Below are positions 6,948 to 14,866 of a stretch of DNA of 35,555 nucleotides, in pieces; the first letter of the stretch is position 1; each line of letters starts with the position of its first letter. The notes under the pieces are model-generated. The model was not told where the DNA came from, searched no databases, and was given only the letters and a program-made list of their open reading frames with translations. The DNA is taken from NCBI GenBank assembly GCA_002737105.1, contig NSHO01000004.1, positions 1 through 35,555 of the forward strand, in the 5' to 3' direction. This DNA comes from Flavobacteriales bacterium. Its GTDB lineage: Bacteria > Bacteroidota > Bacteroidia > Flavobacteriales > Flavobacteriaceae. Position numbers and translations under genes: made by a program.

Positions 6948-8033
6948 TTATTTCAAATCTTGTGCGCCATTTCCAATTTCATCACAAATATACTGACCAT
7001 TTTGACAATAGCCAACTAATTCGTCCTGAATAAATTGCAAAACTTTTTCTTTAACCGTTGACGGATACAAAACATGTACATTGGCACCCGCATCTAATGT
7101 AAAACAAACCGGAATTTGAGTTTCATTTCTGAACTTCCAAATGGCATTAATAATTTCCAATGTATTTGGTTTCATTAATATAAAATAAGGCATCGACGTC
7201 ATCATCATAGCGTGTAAAGTCAAAGCTTCACTTTCTACCAAACTCATAAATTCCTTTATATTTCCAGTTTCTAATAACGTAACAATTTTAGCAATATTGT
7301 CATGTGCTTGGTCAAAACGTTGATTAGCAAATGGATGGTTGTGCATTAAATTATGTCCGACAGTACTTGAAACTTGTTTTTCACCTTTATCAACTAACAA
7401 AATTGTATCTTGAAAATTGTGAAAATTCGAATGTATATTATTGAATGCTACGCCAAATAAATCCGAACTAGTTTTTATGGTTTCGTTTTTTCCCCAAGAC
7501 ACCACGTTTCCAATTATACTTCTGCAAGCACTTCCTGAACCTAATCTTGCTAAAAAAGAAGCTTTTGCATAAAAATAATCATCGGAAATTTCAGGTTTTA
7601 ACACCTTTTCTAAACTCATAATATTCATGGCAAGTGCTGCCATTCCTGAAGCTGAAGACGCAATCCCAGAACTATGCGGAAAGGTGTTTTGGGTGTCAAT
7701 TGTAAAATCATATTCTTTTAAATACGGGCAATATTGGTAAATTCTTTCAAAAAACTTTTGAATTTTTGGTTTAAAATCTTCTTTTGGTTGGCCTTCAAAT
7801 AATAAATCAAATGAAAAATTATCTTTTTCAACTTTGGAAGAAATACTTACTGATGTAATGGTTTTACAATTTTTCAAGGTAAAACTAATTGACGGATTGG
7901 CTGGTATTTGATTGCCAATTTCTTTTTTTCCCCAATATTTCACCAAAGCAATATTACTTGGCGCACTCCAACAAAAAGAAGCCGTTTCAACTGAATTATA
8001 ATTTGTAAGAATAAAGTCTAAATCAGAATACAT
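6948..8033 (-). CDS. mvaD: Diphosphomevalonate decarboxylase
   Basis: Converts 5-diphosphomevalonate to isopentenyl diphosphate with ATP. The start is set at the ATG at 8033 (361 residues). A GTG at 8048 in the same frame overlaps the TATCTTTG promoter box and is rejected. Family motifs are clear: NIALVKYWGKK (near 27-37), NPSISFTL, the phosphate loop PHSSGIASSASGMAAL (near 123-138), the GSGSACRSIIG stretch and the C-terminal FTLDAGANVHVL with the conserved Asp. It is the first gene of a minus-strand set with the GHMP kinase and UbiA enzyme. A mevalonate-3-kinase or bisphosphate decarboxylase relative is the main alternative, but the SGSACRS stretch and DAGANVH favour the classical enzyme. 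Confidence 0.93.
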   Translation of the reverse strand: MYSDLDFILTNYNSVETASFCWSAPSNIALVKYWGKKEIGNQIPANPSISFTLKNCKTITSVSISSKVEKDNFSFDLLFEGQPKEDFKPKIQKFFERIYQYCPYLKEYDFTIDTQNTFPHSSGIASSASGMAALAMNIMSLEKVLKPEISDDYFYAKASFLARLGSGSACRSIIGNVVSWGKNETIKTSSDLFGVAFNNIHSNFHNFQDTILLVDKGEKQVSSTVGHNLMHNHPFANQRFDQAHDNIAKIVTLLETGNIKEFMSLVESEALTLHAMMMTSMPYFILMKPNTLEIINAIWKFRNETQIPVCFTLDAGANVHVLYPSTVKEKVLQFIQDELVGYCQNGQYICDEIGNGAQDLK

Positions 8034-8047
8034 AAAAATATTTTTCA

Positions 8048-8055
8048 CAAAGATA
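8048..8055 (-). promoter_or_regulatory. -7 element TATCTTTG of mvaD
   Basis: TATCTTTG on the minus strand (8055-8048) is a perfect consensus, 14 bases before the ATG at 8033. It overlaps the in-frame GTG at 8048, which therefore cannot be the start if this promoter is used. No -33 TTG was seen. Confidence 0.55.
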
Positions 8056-8076
8056 GAAAAGCAAGTGAAAACTTAG

Positions 8077-8108
8077 TTGTCAGATGTCATAAGTTTTAAA
8101 TATCTTTG
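8077..8108 (+). promoter_or_regulatory. Bacteroidetes-type promoter for tspO
   Basis: TTG (8077-8079), 21 bases, then the perfect -7 box TATCTTTG (8101-8108). Transcription would begin near 8115, nine or so bases before the ATG at 8124. The last three bases of the box form an in-frame TTG at 8106. Confidence 0.7.
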
Positions 8109-8123
8109 AATAAAATTATCAAG

Positions 8124-8597
8124 ATGAAAAAGTATTTAAGAATATCGTATTGTATAATTATTTGCTTAACCGTAGGCTATTTCTCCGGAAAAATAACACA
8201 ATCGTCTATAACCACCTGGTATCCTACTCTTATAAAACCATTGTTTAATCCGCCTAATTGGATTTTTGCACCCGTATGGACTATGTTATACATTTTTATG
8301 GGAATTGCCGCAGGATTAATTTGGAATGAAATTGAAAATAAACCAAAAGAAGTTAAAATAGCGTTACAATATTTTATTTTTCAATTGGGATTAAATGCTT
8401 TATGGTCTTATTTATTTTTTGGTTTGAATAATGTTTTATTAGCCTCAATTGAAATTATTTTACTGCTTTTGGTTATGTTTGAATGTTACAAATTATTTAA
8501 GCCGATAAACGCAACCGCAGCAAAATTATTCATTCCTTACATCGCTTGGGTTTCTTTTGCAACACTATTGACTTTTAGTATTTTTTATTTAAATTAA
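8124..8597 (+). CDS. tspO: TspO/MBR family membrane protein
   Basis: A five-helix membrane protein of the translocator-protein family, which binds porphyrins and similar tetrapyrroles and is linked to stress and tetrapyrrole handling. The start is placed at ATG 8124 (157 residues, the usual family size) rather than at the TTG at 8106, which is part of the promoter box. Family features: WYPTLIKPLFNPPNWIFAPV after the first helix, WTMLYIFMG, the ALWSYLFFGLNN stretch and a C-terminal PYIAWVSFATLLTF. Five hydrophobic segments are visible. The gene is divergent from mvaD and its stop overlaps the stop of the convergent flavoprotein gene (they share the TTAA at 8594-8597), leaving no room for a terminator between them. 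Confidence 0.93.
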   Translation: MKKYLRISYCIIICLTVGYFSGKITQSSITTWYPTLIKPLFNPPNWIFAPVWTMLYIFMGIAAGLIWNEIENKPKEVKIALQYFIFQLGLNALWSYLFFGLNNVLLASIEIILLLLVMFECYKLFKPINATAAKLFIPYIAWVSFATLLTFSIFYLN

Positions 8598-9802
8598 ATG
8601 TTCTCGGCAACTATAAAACCGCTTGTCCAAGCGTTTTGAAAATTAAAACCACCAGTAATGGCATCAACATTTACCACTTCGCCAGCAAAATAAACGTTTG
8701 GTAAAATTTTGCTTTGCATGGTTTTAAAATTAATTTCTTTTAAATCGATGCCACCAGCAGTTACAAATTCTTCTTTAAAAGTGCTTTTCCCATTTACCTG
8801 AAATTCGGCTTGTGTCAACTGATTGGCCAAACTATTTATTTGCTTATTCGTTACTTCAGCCCATTTATAATCTAATGCAATGTCTGAAGCAGTTACAATA
8901 TTTTCCCACAATCGTTTTGGAAAATCAAACGGACAAAACTTGCCAATTAGTTTCTTATTATTTGTTTCTCTAATTGCTTTTAATTGTTCGATGGCTTCCT
9001 CAAAAGATACCTCATCTAACCAATTGACAAGCAAAGCAAAACAATATTTTTTGTCAAATAACTCTCTTGCACCCCAAGAGGAAAGTCTCAAAATCCCTGG
9101 GCCTGAAAGTCCCCAGTGAGTAATTAAAAGTGGCCCTGAAGACGCTAATTTGGAATTTTTTATTTTGATACTGGCTTGCGCCGAAAGTCCCATTAAATCT
9201 TTAATTCTTTTATCGGTAATATTGAAAGTAAACAATGACGGAACGGGTGATACAATTTCATGTCCCATTTGATGCATCATTTCCCAAATTTTAGGATTGC
9301 TTCCTGTGGCGATTACAATTTTATCGGCAACAAAAACATCGTGTTGGGTCTCCATTTTCCATTGTTCGTTATTATTAAAATATAAAGATTGCACGCTTTG
9401 TGAAGTAAAGACTTTGATGCCAAATTTCTTTACCTCTTTTTCAAAACAATCAATTATAGTTTGAGAATCATCTGTAATTGGAAACATTCTTCCGTCTTCT
9501 TCAATTTTTAATTCGATGGCTCTTTTCTCGAACCATTCAATTGTATCACCAGAACAAAATTGCGAAAATGGCCCTTTTAATTCTCTTTCACCACGAGGAT
9601 AAAACTTGACTAAATCATTAGGGACAAAACACGCGTGCGTGACATTGCAACGCCCACCACCAGATATTTTAACCTTAGTTAAGCAGTCTTTTCCTCTTTC
9701 GAGAATGGCTACACTAAGTTGCGGATTTTTCTCTGCAATATTTATCGCTGCAAAGAAACCGGCTGCGCCACCGCCTATAATTATGATGTTAAATTGTTGC
9801 AT
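8594..9802 (-). CDS. HI0933/YhiN-family FAD-dependent oxidoreductase
   Basis: A 402-residue flavoprotein of the HI0933-like family (aminoacetone oxidase-like / BaiN-like annotations); the physiological substrate is not known. The N-terminus is a Rossmann FAD-binding fold, IIIIGGGAAGFFAAINIAE (residues 6-24), followed by ILERG. The family signature KVKISGGGRCNVTH is at about 43-56, and a second flavin contact, VADKIVIATGS, lies near 158-168. The C-terminus has VTAGGIDLKEIN and FAGEVVNVDAITGGFNFQNA, typical of the family. It is transcribed alone, convergent with tspO and divergent from the symporter gene. I saw no clear promoter upstream. Confidence 0.92.
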   Translation of the reverse strand: MQQFNIIIIGGGAAGFFAAINIAEKNPQLSVAILERGKDCLTKVKISGGGRCNVTHACFVPNDLVKFYPRGERELKGPFSQFCSGDTIEWFEKRAIELKIEEDGRMFPITDDSQTIIDCFEKEVKKFGIKVFTSQSVQSLYFNNNEQWKMETQHDVFVADKIVIATGSNPKIWEMMHQMGHEIVSPVPSLFTFNITDKRIKDLMGLSAQASIKIKNSKLASSGPLLITHWGLSGPGILRLSSWGARELFDKKYCFALLVNWLDEVSFEEAIEQLKAIRETNNKKLIGKFCPFDFPKRLWENIVTASDIALDYKWAEVTNKQINSLANQLTQAEFQVNGKSTFKEEFVTAGGIDLKEINFKTMQSKILPNVYFAGEVVNVDAITGGFNFQNAWTSGFIVAENI

Positions 9803-9855
9803 TTGAAGTTTTTATTATAATCCTTATTAAGGGGAGGAATAGTTACTGGTTAATT

Positions 9856-9896
9856 TTTCAGACCTGACAGGTTTTTGAAACCTGTCAGGTCTGAAA
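9856..9896. repeat. REP-like perfect palindrome (19-bp arms, 3-base loop)
   Basis: The arm at 9856-9874 (core GACCTGACAGGTTT) is the exact reverse complement of 9878-9896, with TTG between them. A T-run at 9900-9907 follows on the plus strand. It lies between two divergently transcribed genes (starts at 9802 and 10090), so it does not end either one. The ACCTGTCAGGT palindrome is, from memory, a widespread dispersed repeat in Bacteroidetes genomes. Confidence 0.85.
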
Positions 9897-10089
9897 TTAT
9901 TTTTTTTAATTGGCTAATTGCAATGACTTTTCTTACGTTGTAATTTCTTCCACATTTGAGCTCTTACTTAGTACACTGAAAATGAGAAAAATATATATTT
10001 TCATTCGGATAAAACTTAAAACGAGGTTAAAAGTAGCACTTTTTTGAAAAAATATAACTATTTTCACGGTCTAAAATAAAAATGAAAAA

Positions 10090-11343
10090 ATGAAAAACAA
10101 TAAACTATTCCTATTAATCATCATTTCCTTGGTTATTGGTATTGCCTTAGGAGGTTTGGTACATTACCAATTTCCTGAAGCTATTGATACATTCTCGAAA
10201 AATATAAAATTACTAGGAACTATTTTCATTCGATTGGTTCAAATGATTATTGCACCCTTAGTTTTTTCTACTTTAGTGGTTGGAATTGCCAAAATGGGCG
10301 ACATGAAAATGGTAGGACGAGTAGGCGGAAAAGCCATGGCTTGGTTTATTTCTGCTTCCTTAATTTCCTTGTTGTTAGGAATGGTTTTAGTGAATTTTTT
10401 CGAACCTGGAAAAGGCACCACAATTAAATTAGATGACGCTTCAAGTGCATCCGAATTGTTAGAAAACTCAAAAGGATTTTCATTAGAAGAATTTGTAAAA
10501 CATGTTATCCCTAAAAGTTTATTTGAAGCTTTAGCCACTAACGAAATTTTACAAATTGTAATTTTTTCTATTTTATTTGGTGTGGCTTTAGCAGCATTTA
10601 GTAAAAAAGAAGCCAAACCAATAATTAAATTATTAGATTCGGTTTCGCACGTAATTTTAAAAATGGTAACTTTTATTATGTGGACGGCGCCGTTGGGCGT
10701 TTTAGGCGCTGTGGCAAGTGCTATTGCCAAACACGGTTTTGAAGTATTTACACTTTATGCCAAATATTTAGGGGCGTTTTTTGTAGGAATTCTATTACTT
10801 TGGTTAATCCTACTAACTGTTGGTTATATCATTTTAGGAAAACGTTTATTTGTGTTGTTGCAACGCATTAAAAGTCCGTTATTAATTGCTTTTTCTACTA
10901 CAAGTTCTGAAGCTGTTTTTCCAAAAATGGTAGAAGAATTAGAGCGTTTTGGGTGCCAACCAAAAATTGTATCTTTCACATTGCCTCTTGGTTATTCTTT
11001 TAACCTTGACGGAAGTATGATGTACATGACTTTTGCTAGTATTTTCATCGCGCAAGTTTATGGTATAGAAATGAGTTTACCAGAACAACTTACCATGCTT
11101 TTAGTGTTGATGTTAACTAGTAAAGGCGTTGCCGGTGTGCCAAGAGCTTCATTAATTGTAGTAGTTGCAACTTGTGCCATGTTCGGCATTCCACCTGAAG
11201 GAATTGCTTTGATTTTGCCAATTGACCATTTTTGCGATATGGCCAGAAGTATGACCAATGTTTTAGGAAACGCGCTTTCTACAGCAGCTATTGACAAATG
11301 GGAATCTAAACACGAAGCCGCACAAGAAATTGGAAGTAAGTAA
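10090..11343 (+). CDS. Dicarboxylate/amino acid:cation symporter (DAACS, SLC1-type)
   Basis: Sodium- or proton-coupled uptake of glutamate/aspartate or C4-dicarboxylates across the inner membrane. The 417-residue protein has the SLC1 layout: hydrophobic N-terminal helices, the HP1 loop with the serine-rich AFSTTSSEAVFPKM, the helix-7 cation motif GYSFNLDGSMMY (NMDGT in archaeal GltPh), the HP2 segment TSKGVAGVPRAS, and helix 8 with DHFCDMARSMTNVLGN. In that last motif D-M-A-R-S-M-T-N keeps the arginine that binds the substrate's side-chain carboxylate, so an acidic substrate is expected; glutamate versus succinate cannot be resolved. An ATG at 10082 gives only Met-Lys-Lys-stop, whose TGA overlaps this gene's ATG. 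First gene of a plus-strand run ending at 14829. Confidence 0.93.
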   Translation: MKNNKLFLLIIISLVIGIALGGLVHYQFPEAIDTFSKNIKLLGTIFIRLVQMIIAPLVFSTLVVGIAKMGDMKMVGRVGGKAMAWFISASLISLLLGMVLVNFFEPGKGTTIKLDDASSASELLENSKGFSLEEFVKHVIPKSLFEALATNEILQIVIFSILFGVALAAFSKKEAKPIIKLLDSVSHVILKMVTFIMWTAPLGVLGAVASAIAKHGFEVFTLYAKYLGAFFVGILLLWLILLTVGYIILGKRLFVLLQRIKSPLLIAFSTTSSEAVFPKMVEELERFGCQPKIVSFTLPLGYSFNLDGSMMYMTFASIFIAQVYGIEMSLPEQLTMLLVLMLTSKGVAGVPRASLIVVVATCAMFGIPPEGIALILPIDHFCDMARSMTNVLGNALSTAAIDKWESKHEAAQEIGSK

Positions 11344-11374
11344 TGATTCTCGCTAAAAAATAAAATAAAGCTCC

Positions 11375-12142
11375 ATGAAATTTATCTTAGAATTATTTAA
11401 AAATATTACTTCAAACCTATTAATACAAGTCCAAGAAATTGACTCTGAATTTAAATGGACCCAACTTTTTAATCCCGAATTTTACATTAATTTGGAATTA
11501 GGTGGTGTTCCTATCGGAATTTATATGGTTTTATTTATTGTATTTGCCGAAACCGGTTTGTTTGTAGGGTTTTTTCTTCCTGGTGATAGTTTGCTGTTTT
11601 TGTCTGGAATTTATTGTGAATCTTTGGCACATCCTTTAACTTTTTTACCTCAAGGTTATTCGCCTGTTTTTGTGGTTGCGACATTAATTGCACTTTCTGG
11701 AATAATTGGTAATATTTTTGGCTATTGGTTTGGGTCTGTTTACGGGAAAAATTTATATCAAAAAAAGGATGGTTTTTTCTTTAAGAGAAAATACCTAGAT
11801 CACTCCGAAAGTTTCTTTCAAAAGCATGGCGGAGTTGCCATAGTTTTTGCACGATTTTTACCCATTGTAAGAACTTTTGTACCTATTATTGCTGGTATTG
11901 TGCACATGAAAAAAAGCAAATTCATGTTGTATAATATTATAAGTTCTATTTTATGGTCGTTTATTTTGGTGTATGCAGGACATTATTTATACGGCTTATT
12001 TTTAGAAAAATTTGATATTGATTTAAAACATCATATCGAAAAAATCATATTTATATTAGTGGCTTTAACTACATTTCCTTTAGTAATGAAAGCCATTAAA
12101 GCAAGAAAATTAGGGAAAGTAGATGGGTCTGGTGATGAGTAA
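11375..12142 (+). CDS. DedA-family (SNARE-associated/VTT) membrane protein
   Basis: A 255-residue integral membrane protein of the DedA superfamily, whose better studied members flip undecaprenyl phosphate or phospholipids and support proton-motive-force homeostasis. Visible signatures are the first re-entrant region ETGLFVGFFLPGDSLLFLSG (near 60-80) and the second, FARFLPIVRTFVPIIAG (near 166-182), with the conserved F-x-R-x-x-P-x-x-R arginines. It ends in a final pair of helices and a short basic tail. It lies 31 bases after the symporter gene. Placement two genes ahead of a peptidoglycan glycosyltransferase would suit a lipid-carrier role, but that is inference. Confidence 0.92.
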   Translation: MKFILELFKNITSNLLIQVQEIDSEFKWTQLFNPEFYINLELGGVPIGIYMVLFIVFAETGLFVGFFLPGDSLLFLSGIYCESLAHPLTFLPQGYSPVFVVATLIALSGIIGNIFGYWFGSVYGKNLYQKKDGFFFKRKYLDHSESFFQKHGGVAIVFARFLPIVRTFVPIIAGIVHMKKSKFMLYNIISSILWSFILVYAGHYLYGLFLEKFDIDLKHHIEKIIFILVALTTFPLVMKAIKARKLGKVDGSGDE

Positions 12143-12170
12143 ATAAGGCTAATTTTATAGAAAATAAAGT

Positions 12171-13283
12171 ATGCAACTGAGCTATTGGGAAATAAAAAAT
12201 TGGTTCTCCAACGTGGATTTTACCATAGTAGGCAGCGGCATTGTAGGTTTGCACACTGCCATTAGGTTGAGAGAACGGTTTCCAAAAGCCAAAATTTTAG
12301 TTTTAGAAAAAGGGGTTTTGCCTCAAGGCGCTAGTACCAAAAACGCTGGTTTTGCCTGTTTTGGTAGTGTTTCCGAAATTCTTGACGATTTAAAAACACA
12401 CACCGAAGAAGAAGTCATCCAATTGATTCAAAAAAGATATGCTGGTTTGCAACTGCTTCGTAAAAACCTAGGTGATGCCGCCATAGCTTACCAACCTTTA
12501 GGCGGTTACGAATTGTTTCTGAAAGAAGACGAAGCGTTTTATAGTGATTGTATATCCAAAATTCCTTTTATAAACGATGTCGTTCGACCCTTATTTAAAT
12601 CGGATGTGTATACTAAAGTAAACGATAGTTTTAAATTTAAAAACACGTTTGAGCATTTGATTTTTAACGCTTTTGAAGGTCAAATTGACACCGGAAATAT
12701 GATGCAAGCTTTACTAAAAAAAGCTGCTTTACATGATATTCATATTTTAAACCATCAAAACGTTTCTGATTATCAAGAAACAAATGATAGTGTAGAAGTG
12801 GTAACCAACGAAGTTACTTTTAAAACCAAAAAACTAATTTTTACTACAAATGGTTTTGCTTCCGAATTAACAAAAAATGAAGTCAAACCCGCAAGAGCGC
12901 AAGTTTTAATTACCAAACCAATTGAGAATTTACACATTAAAGGCACTTTTCATTTAGACCAAGGGTATTATTATTTCAGAAATATAAATAATAGAGTACT
13001 TTTTGGCGGTGGCAGAAACTTAGATTTTGAAGGGGAAACCACCACTTCATTAGCAACTACCGAAAAAATTCAAAATCGCTTGCAAGATTTACTAAAAAAT
13101 GTAATTTTGCCTGACACCCCTTTTGAAATTGAACACAGTTGGAGTGGTATTATGGGTATTGGAAATTCTAAAAATCCAATTGTACAACAACTAAGCAACC
13201 ATTTATATTGCGGCGTTAGAATGGGCGGAATGGGGGTTGCCATAGGAAGTTTAATTGGGAAAGAAGTAGCAGATTTAGTATAA
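12171..13283 (+). CDS. FAD-dependent oxidoreductase (DAO family)
   Basis: A 370-residue flavoenzyme of the D-amino-acid-oxidase/glycine-oxidase fold; the substrate is unknown. Residues 16-32 hold the dinucleotide fold (TIVGSGIVGLHTAIRL), followed by ILVLEKG (residues 44-50) and the STKNAGFACFG stretch (near 55-65), which is characteristic of DAO proteins whose isoalloxazine contacts include S-T-K-N-A-G. The C-terminal part has YYYFRNINNRVLFGGGRN, EHSWSGIMGIGNSKNPIV and a final GVRMGGMGVAIGSLIGK that closes over FAD. Relatives are often labelled gamma-glutamylputrescine oxidase-like without evidence. Only one base separates its stop from the mtgA start, so the two are almost certainly co-transcribed. 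Confidence 0.88.
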   Translation: MQLSYWEIKNWFSNVDFTIVGSGIVGLHTAIRLRERFPKAKILVLEKGVLPQGASTKNAGFACFGSVSEILDDLKTHTEEEVIQLIQKRYAGLQLLRKNLGDAAIAYQPLGGYELFLKEDEAFYSDCISKIPFINDVVRPLFKSDVYTKVNDSFKFKNTFEHLIFNAFEGQIDTGNMMQALLKKAALHDIHILNHQNVSDYQETNDSVEVVTNEVTFKTKKLIFTTNGFASELTKNEVKPARAQVLITKPIENLHIKGTFHLDQGYYYFRNINNRVLFGGGRNLDFEGETTTSLATTEKIQNRLQDLLKNVILPDTPFEIEHSWSGIMGIGNSKNPIVQQLSNHLYCGVRMGGMGVAIGSLIGKEVADLV

Positions 13284-13284
13284 A

Positions 13285-13998
13285 ATGGCAGCAATAAAAA
13301 CAAAAAACACTAGAAAAAAAGGATTTTTCGGCCACTTAATGCGTTTCTTTTGGAAGCTAATTATTTGGTTCAATATAATTAGTTTGTTTTTTGTTGTGCT
13401 TTATAAATTTGTACCCGTGCCTTATACGCCTCTTATGGTAATCAGGTATTTTGAAAATAAATCTGCAGGAAAAGATATCGAAACCAAGCACCATTGGGTA
13501 CCGTTAGAAAATATTTCTAAAAACCTACAAAAAGCAGTTATTGCCAGTGAAGATGGCAGATTTTTTGAACATTATGGATTGGATTTTTCTGCGATGCAAA
13601 AAGCGGCTGTAGGAAATTTTAAAGGTAAAAAACTAAAAGGCGGAAGTACCATTACACAACAAACCGCAAAAAATGTATTTCTTTGGCAAGGAAGAAGCTA
13701 TTTCCGAAAAGCATTAGAAGCTTATTATACGGTATTAATTGAATTAATTTGGGGCAAAGAGCGCATACTTGAAGTGTACCTGAATAGTATTGAAATGGGC
13801 GATGGCATTTATGGTGCTGAAGCCGCTACGGAACATTGGTACAAAAAAGATTGCAAAAGTTTAACCCGTATGCAAGCCGCCGGAATTGCTGCAATTTTGC
13901 CAAACCCAAGAAGATTTAGTCCTAATGGTTCTGCCTACATCAGCAGAAAACAAAGTAGAATAGCCCGCTATATTTTAATGACAAAATTGAAGTATTAA
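13285..13998 (+). CDS. mtgA: Monofunctional biosynthetic peptidoglycan transglycosylase
   Basis: Polymerises lipid II into glycan strands at the outer face of the inner membrane (GT51 family). The 237-residue protein has a basic cytoplasmic start, one membrane anchor (about residues 22-43) and a GT51 domain with all motifs in order: ASEDGRFFEHYG (88-98, with Glu89 the expected catalytic glutamate), KGGSTITQQTAKN (118-130), the RKALEAYYTVLIE region, KERILEVYLNSIEMG and GIYGAEAATEHWY. There is no transpeptidase domain, which separates it from class A PBPs. Its start lies one base after the stop of the FAD oxidoreductase gene, and an SDR gene follows 12 bases downstream. Confidence 0.96.
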   Translation: MAAIKTKNTRKKGFFGHLMRFFWKLIIWFNIISLFFVVLYKFVPVPYTPLMVIRYFENKSAGKDIETKHHWVPLENISKNLQKAVIASEDGRFFEHYGLDFSAMQKAAVGNFKGKKLKGGSTITQQTAKNVFLWQGRSYFRKALEAYYTVLIELIWGKERILEVYLNSIEMGDGIYGAEAATEHWYKKDCKSLTRMQAAGIAAILPNPRRFSPNGSAYISRKQSRIARYILMTKLKY

Positions 13999-14010
13999 TA
14001 AACAAGTAAC

Positions 14011-14829
14011 ATGAAAACTGTATTAATAACTGGTGCTGGTGGAGGAATTGGCAAACAAACTGCTTTGTATTTTACTAAAAACAACTGGACCGTTATTGCT
14101 ACGGTACTACATAGTACTGAAGGTAATGATTTTAAAGATTATCCCTCTGTTTTTTGTTACGAAATGGATGTAACATCGACGGAGAGTATTGCATCGGCTA
14201 CTAAAATTATTTTGGAGAATCATCCAAAAATTGATACGATTATTAATAATGCCGGAATGGGCTACAGAAGTTTTGTAGAACTTTCTGAAGACAAAAAAAT
14301 TGATGATATTGTAAATTTAAATTGGCTTAGCGTTGTAAAAGTATGCAGGGCATTTATCCCAACATTTAGGCAACAAAAATATGGACAGTTTATAAATATA
14401 ACCTCTGTTGCTGGATTGGTAAATTTGCCGCTAGGCAACTTTTACCATGCAACCAAACAAGCAGTAGAAAGTTTTTCTGAATGTATGGCTTATGAACTGG
14501 TAGATTTCAATGTAAGTGTAGCTACTGTACAATTTGGAAATGCGCCCACTTCTTTTCAAAAAAATGTGACAAAAAGTAAAAAAACAGAAATAGTTTCTTA
14601 CAATAAATTGATGGATAAAATTTCGAAATTACTTTTAGATAAATCCGGTAAAAACGAAGATTTACCGCAACAGATTGTTGAAAAATTATTTAAAATTGCC
14701 GAAAAACCAAATAAAAATTTTAGAAGATATACAATAGGTTTTGATGCTAATATAATGCGAATTTTAAGACGTGTAATGGGTTACAAAATATTTAACTATA
14801 TCATCAGAAAATTTACTTTGAATAAATAA
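14011..14829 (+). CDS. Short-chain dehydrogenase/reductase (SDR)
   Basis: A 272-residue NAD(P)-dependent oxidoreductase of the classical SDR fold; the substrate is unknown. Cofactor motif TGAGGGIGKQTA (residues 7-18), structural NNAG (79-82), and the catalytic set Ser132 (ITSVAG), Tyr145 and Lys149 (YHATK) are all present. The C-terminal ~90 residues are basic and lack recognisable motifs; a C-terminal hydrophobic stretch (MGYKIFNYIIRKF) could touch the membrane. It is the last gene of the plus-strand run starting at 10090 and ends at a bidirectional terminator. Confidence 0.92.
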   Translation: MKTVLITGAGGGIGKQTALYFTKNNWTVIATVLHSTEGNDFKDYPSVFCYEMDVTSTESIASATKIILENHPKIDTIINNAGMGYRSFVELSEDKKIDDIVNLNWLSVVKVCRAFIPTFRQQKYGQFINITSVAGLVNLPLGNFYHATKQAVESFSECMAYELVDFNVSVATVQFGNAPTSFQKNVTKSKKTEIVSYNKLMDKISKLLLDKSGKNEDLPQQIVEKLFKIAEKPNKNFRRYTIGFDANIMRILRRVMGYKIFNYIIRKFTLNK

Positions 14830-14862
14830 AAAAGCCCTTCAGGAAGTTCTAAAGGGCTTTTT
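14829..14862. terminator. Bidirectional rho-independent terminator between convergent genes
   Basis: AAAAAGCCCTT (14829-14839) pairs with AAGGGCTTTTT (14852-14862) across a 12-base loop. It serves the SDR gene on the plus strand and the prolyl oligopeptidase gene on the minus strand, whose stop is at 14867. Confidence 0.9.
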
Positions 14863-14866
14863 CTAT

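Noticed and set aside
10239..10730. 163-codon minus-strand open frame inside the symporter gene
   Set aside because: It is the antisense shadow of a clear SLC1 transporter; its translation has no recognisable family features or plausible start context.
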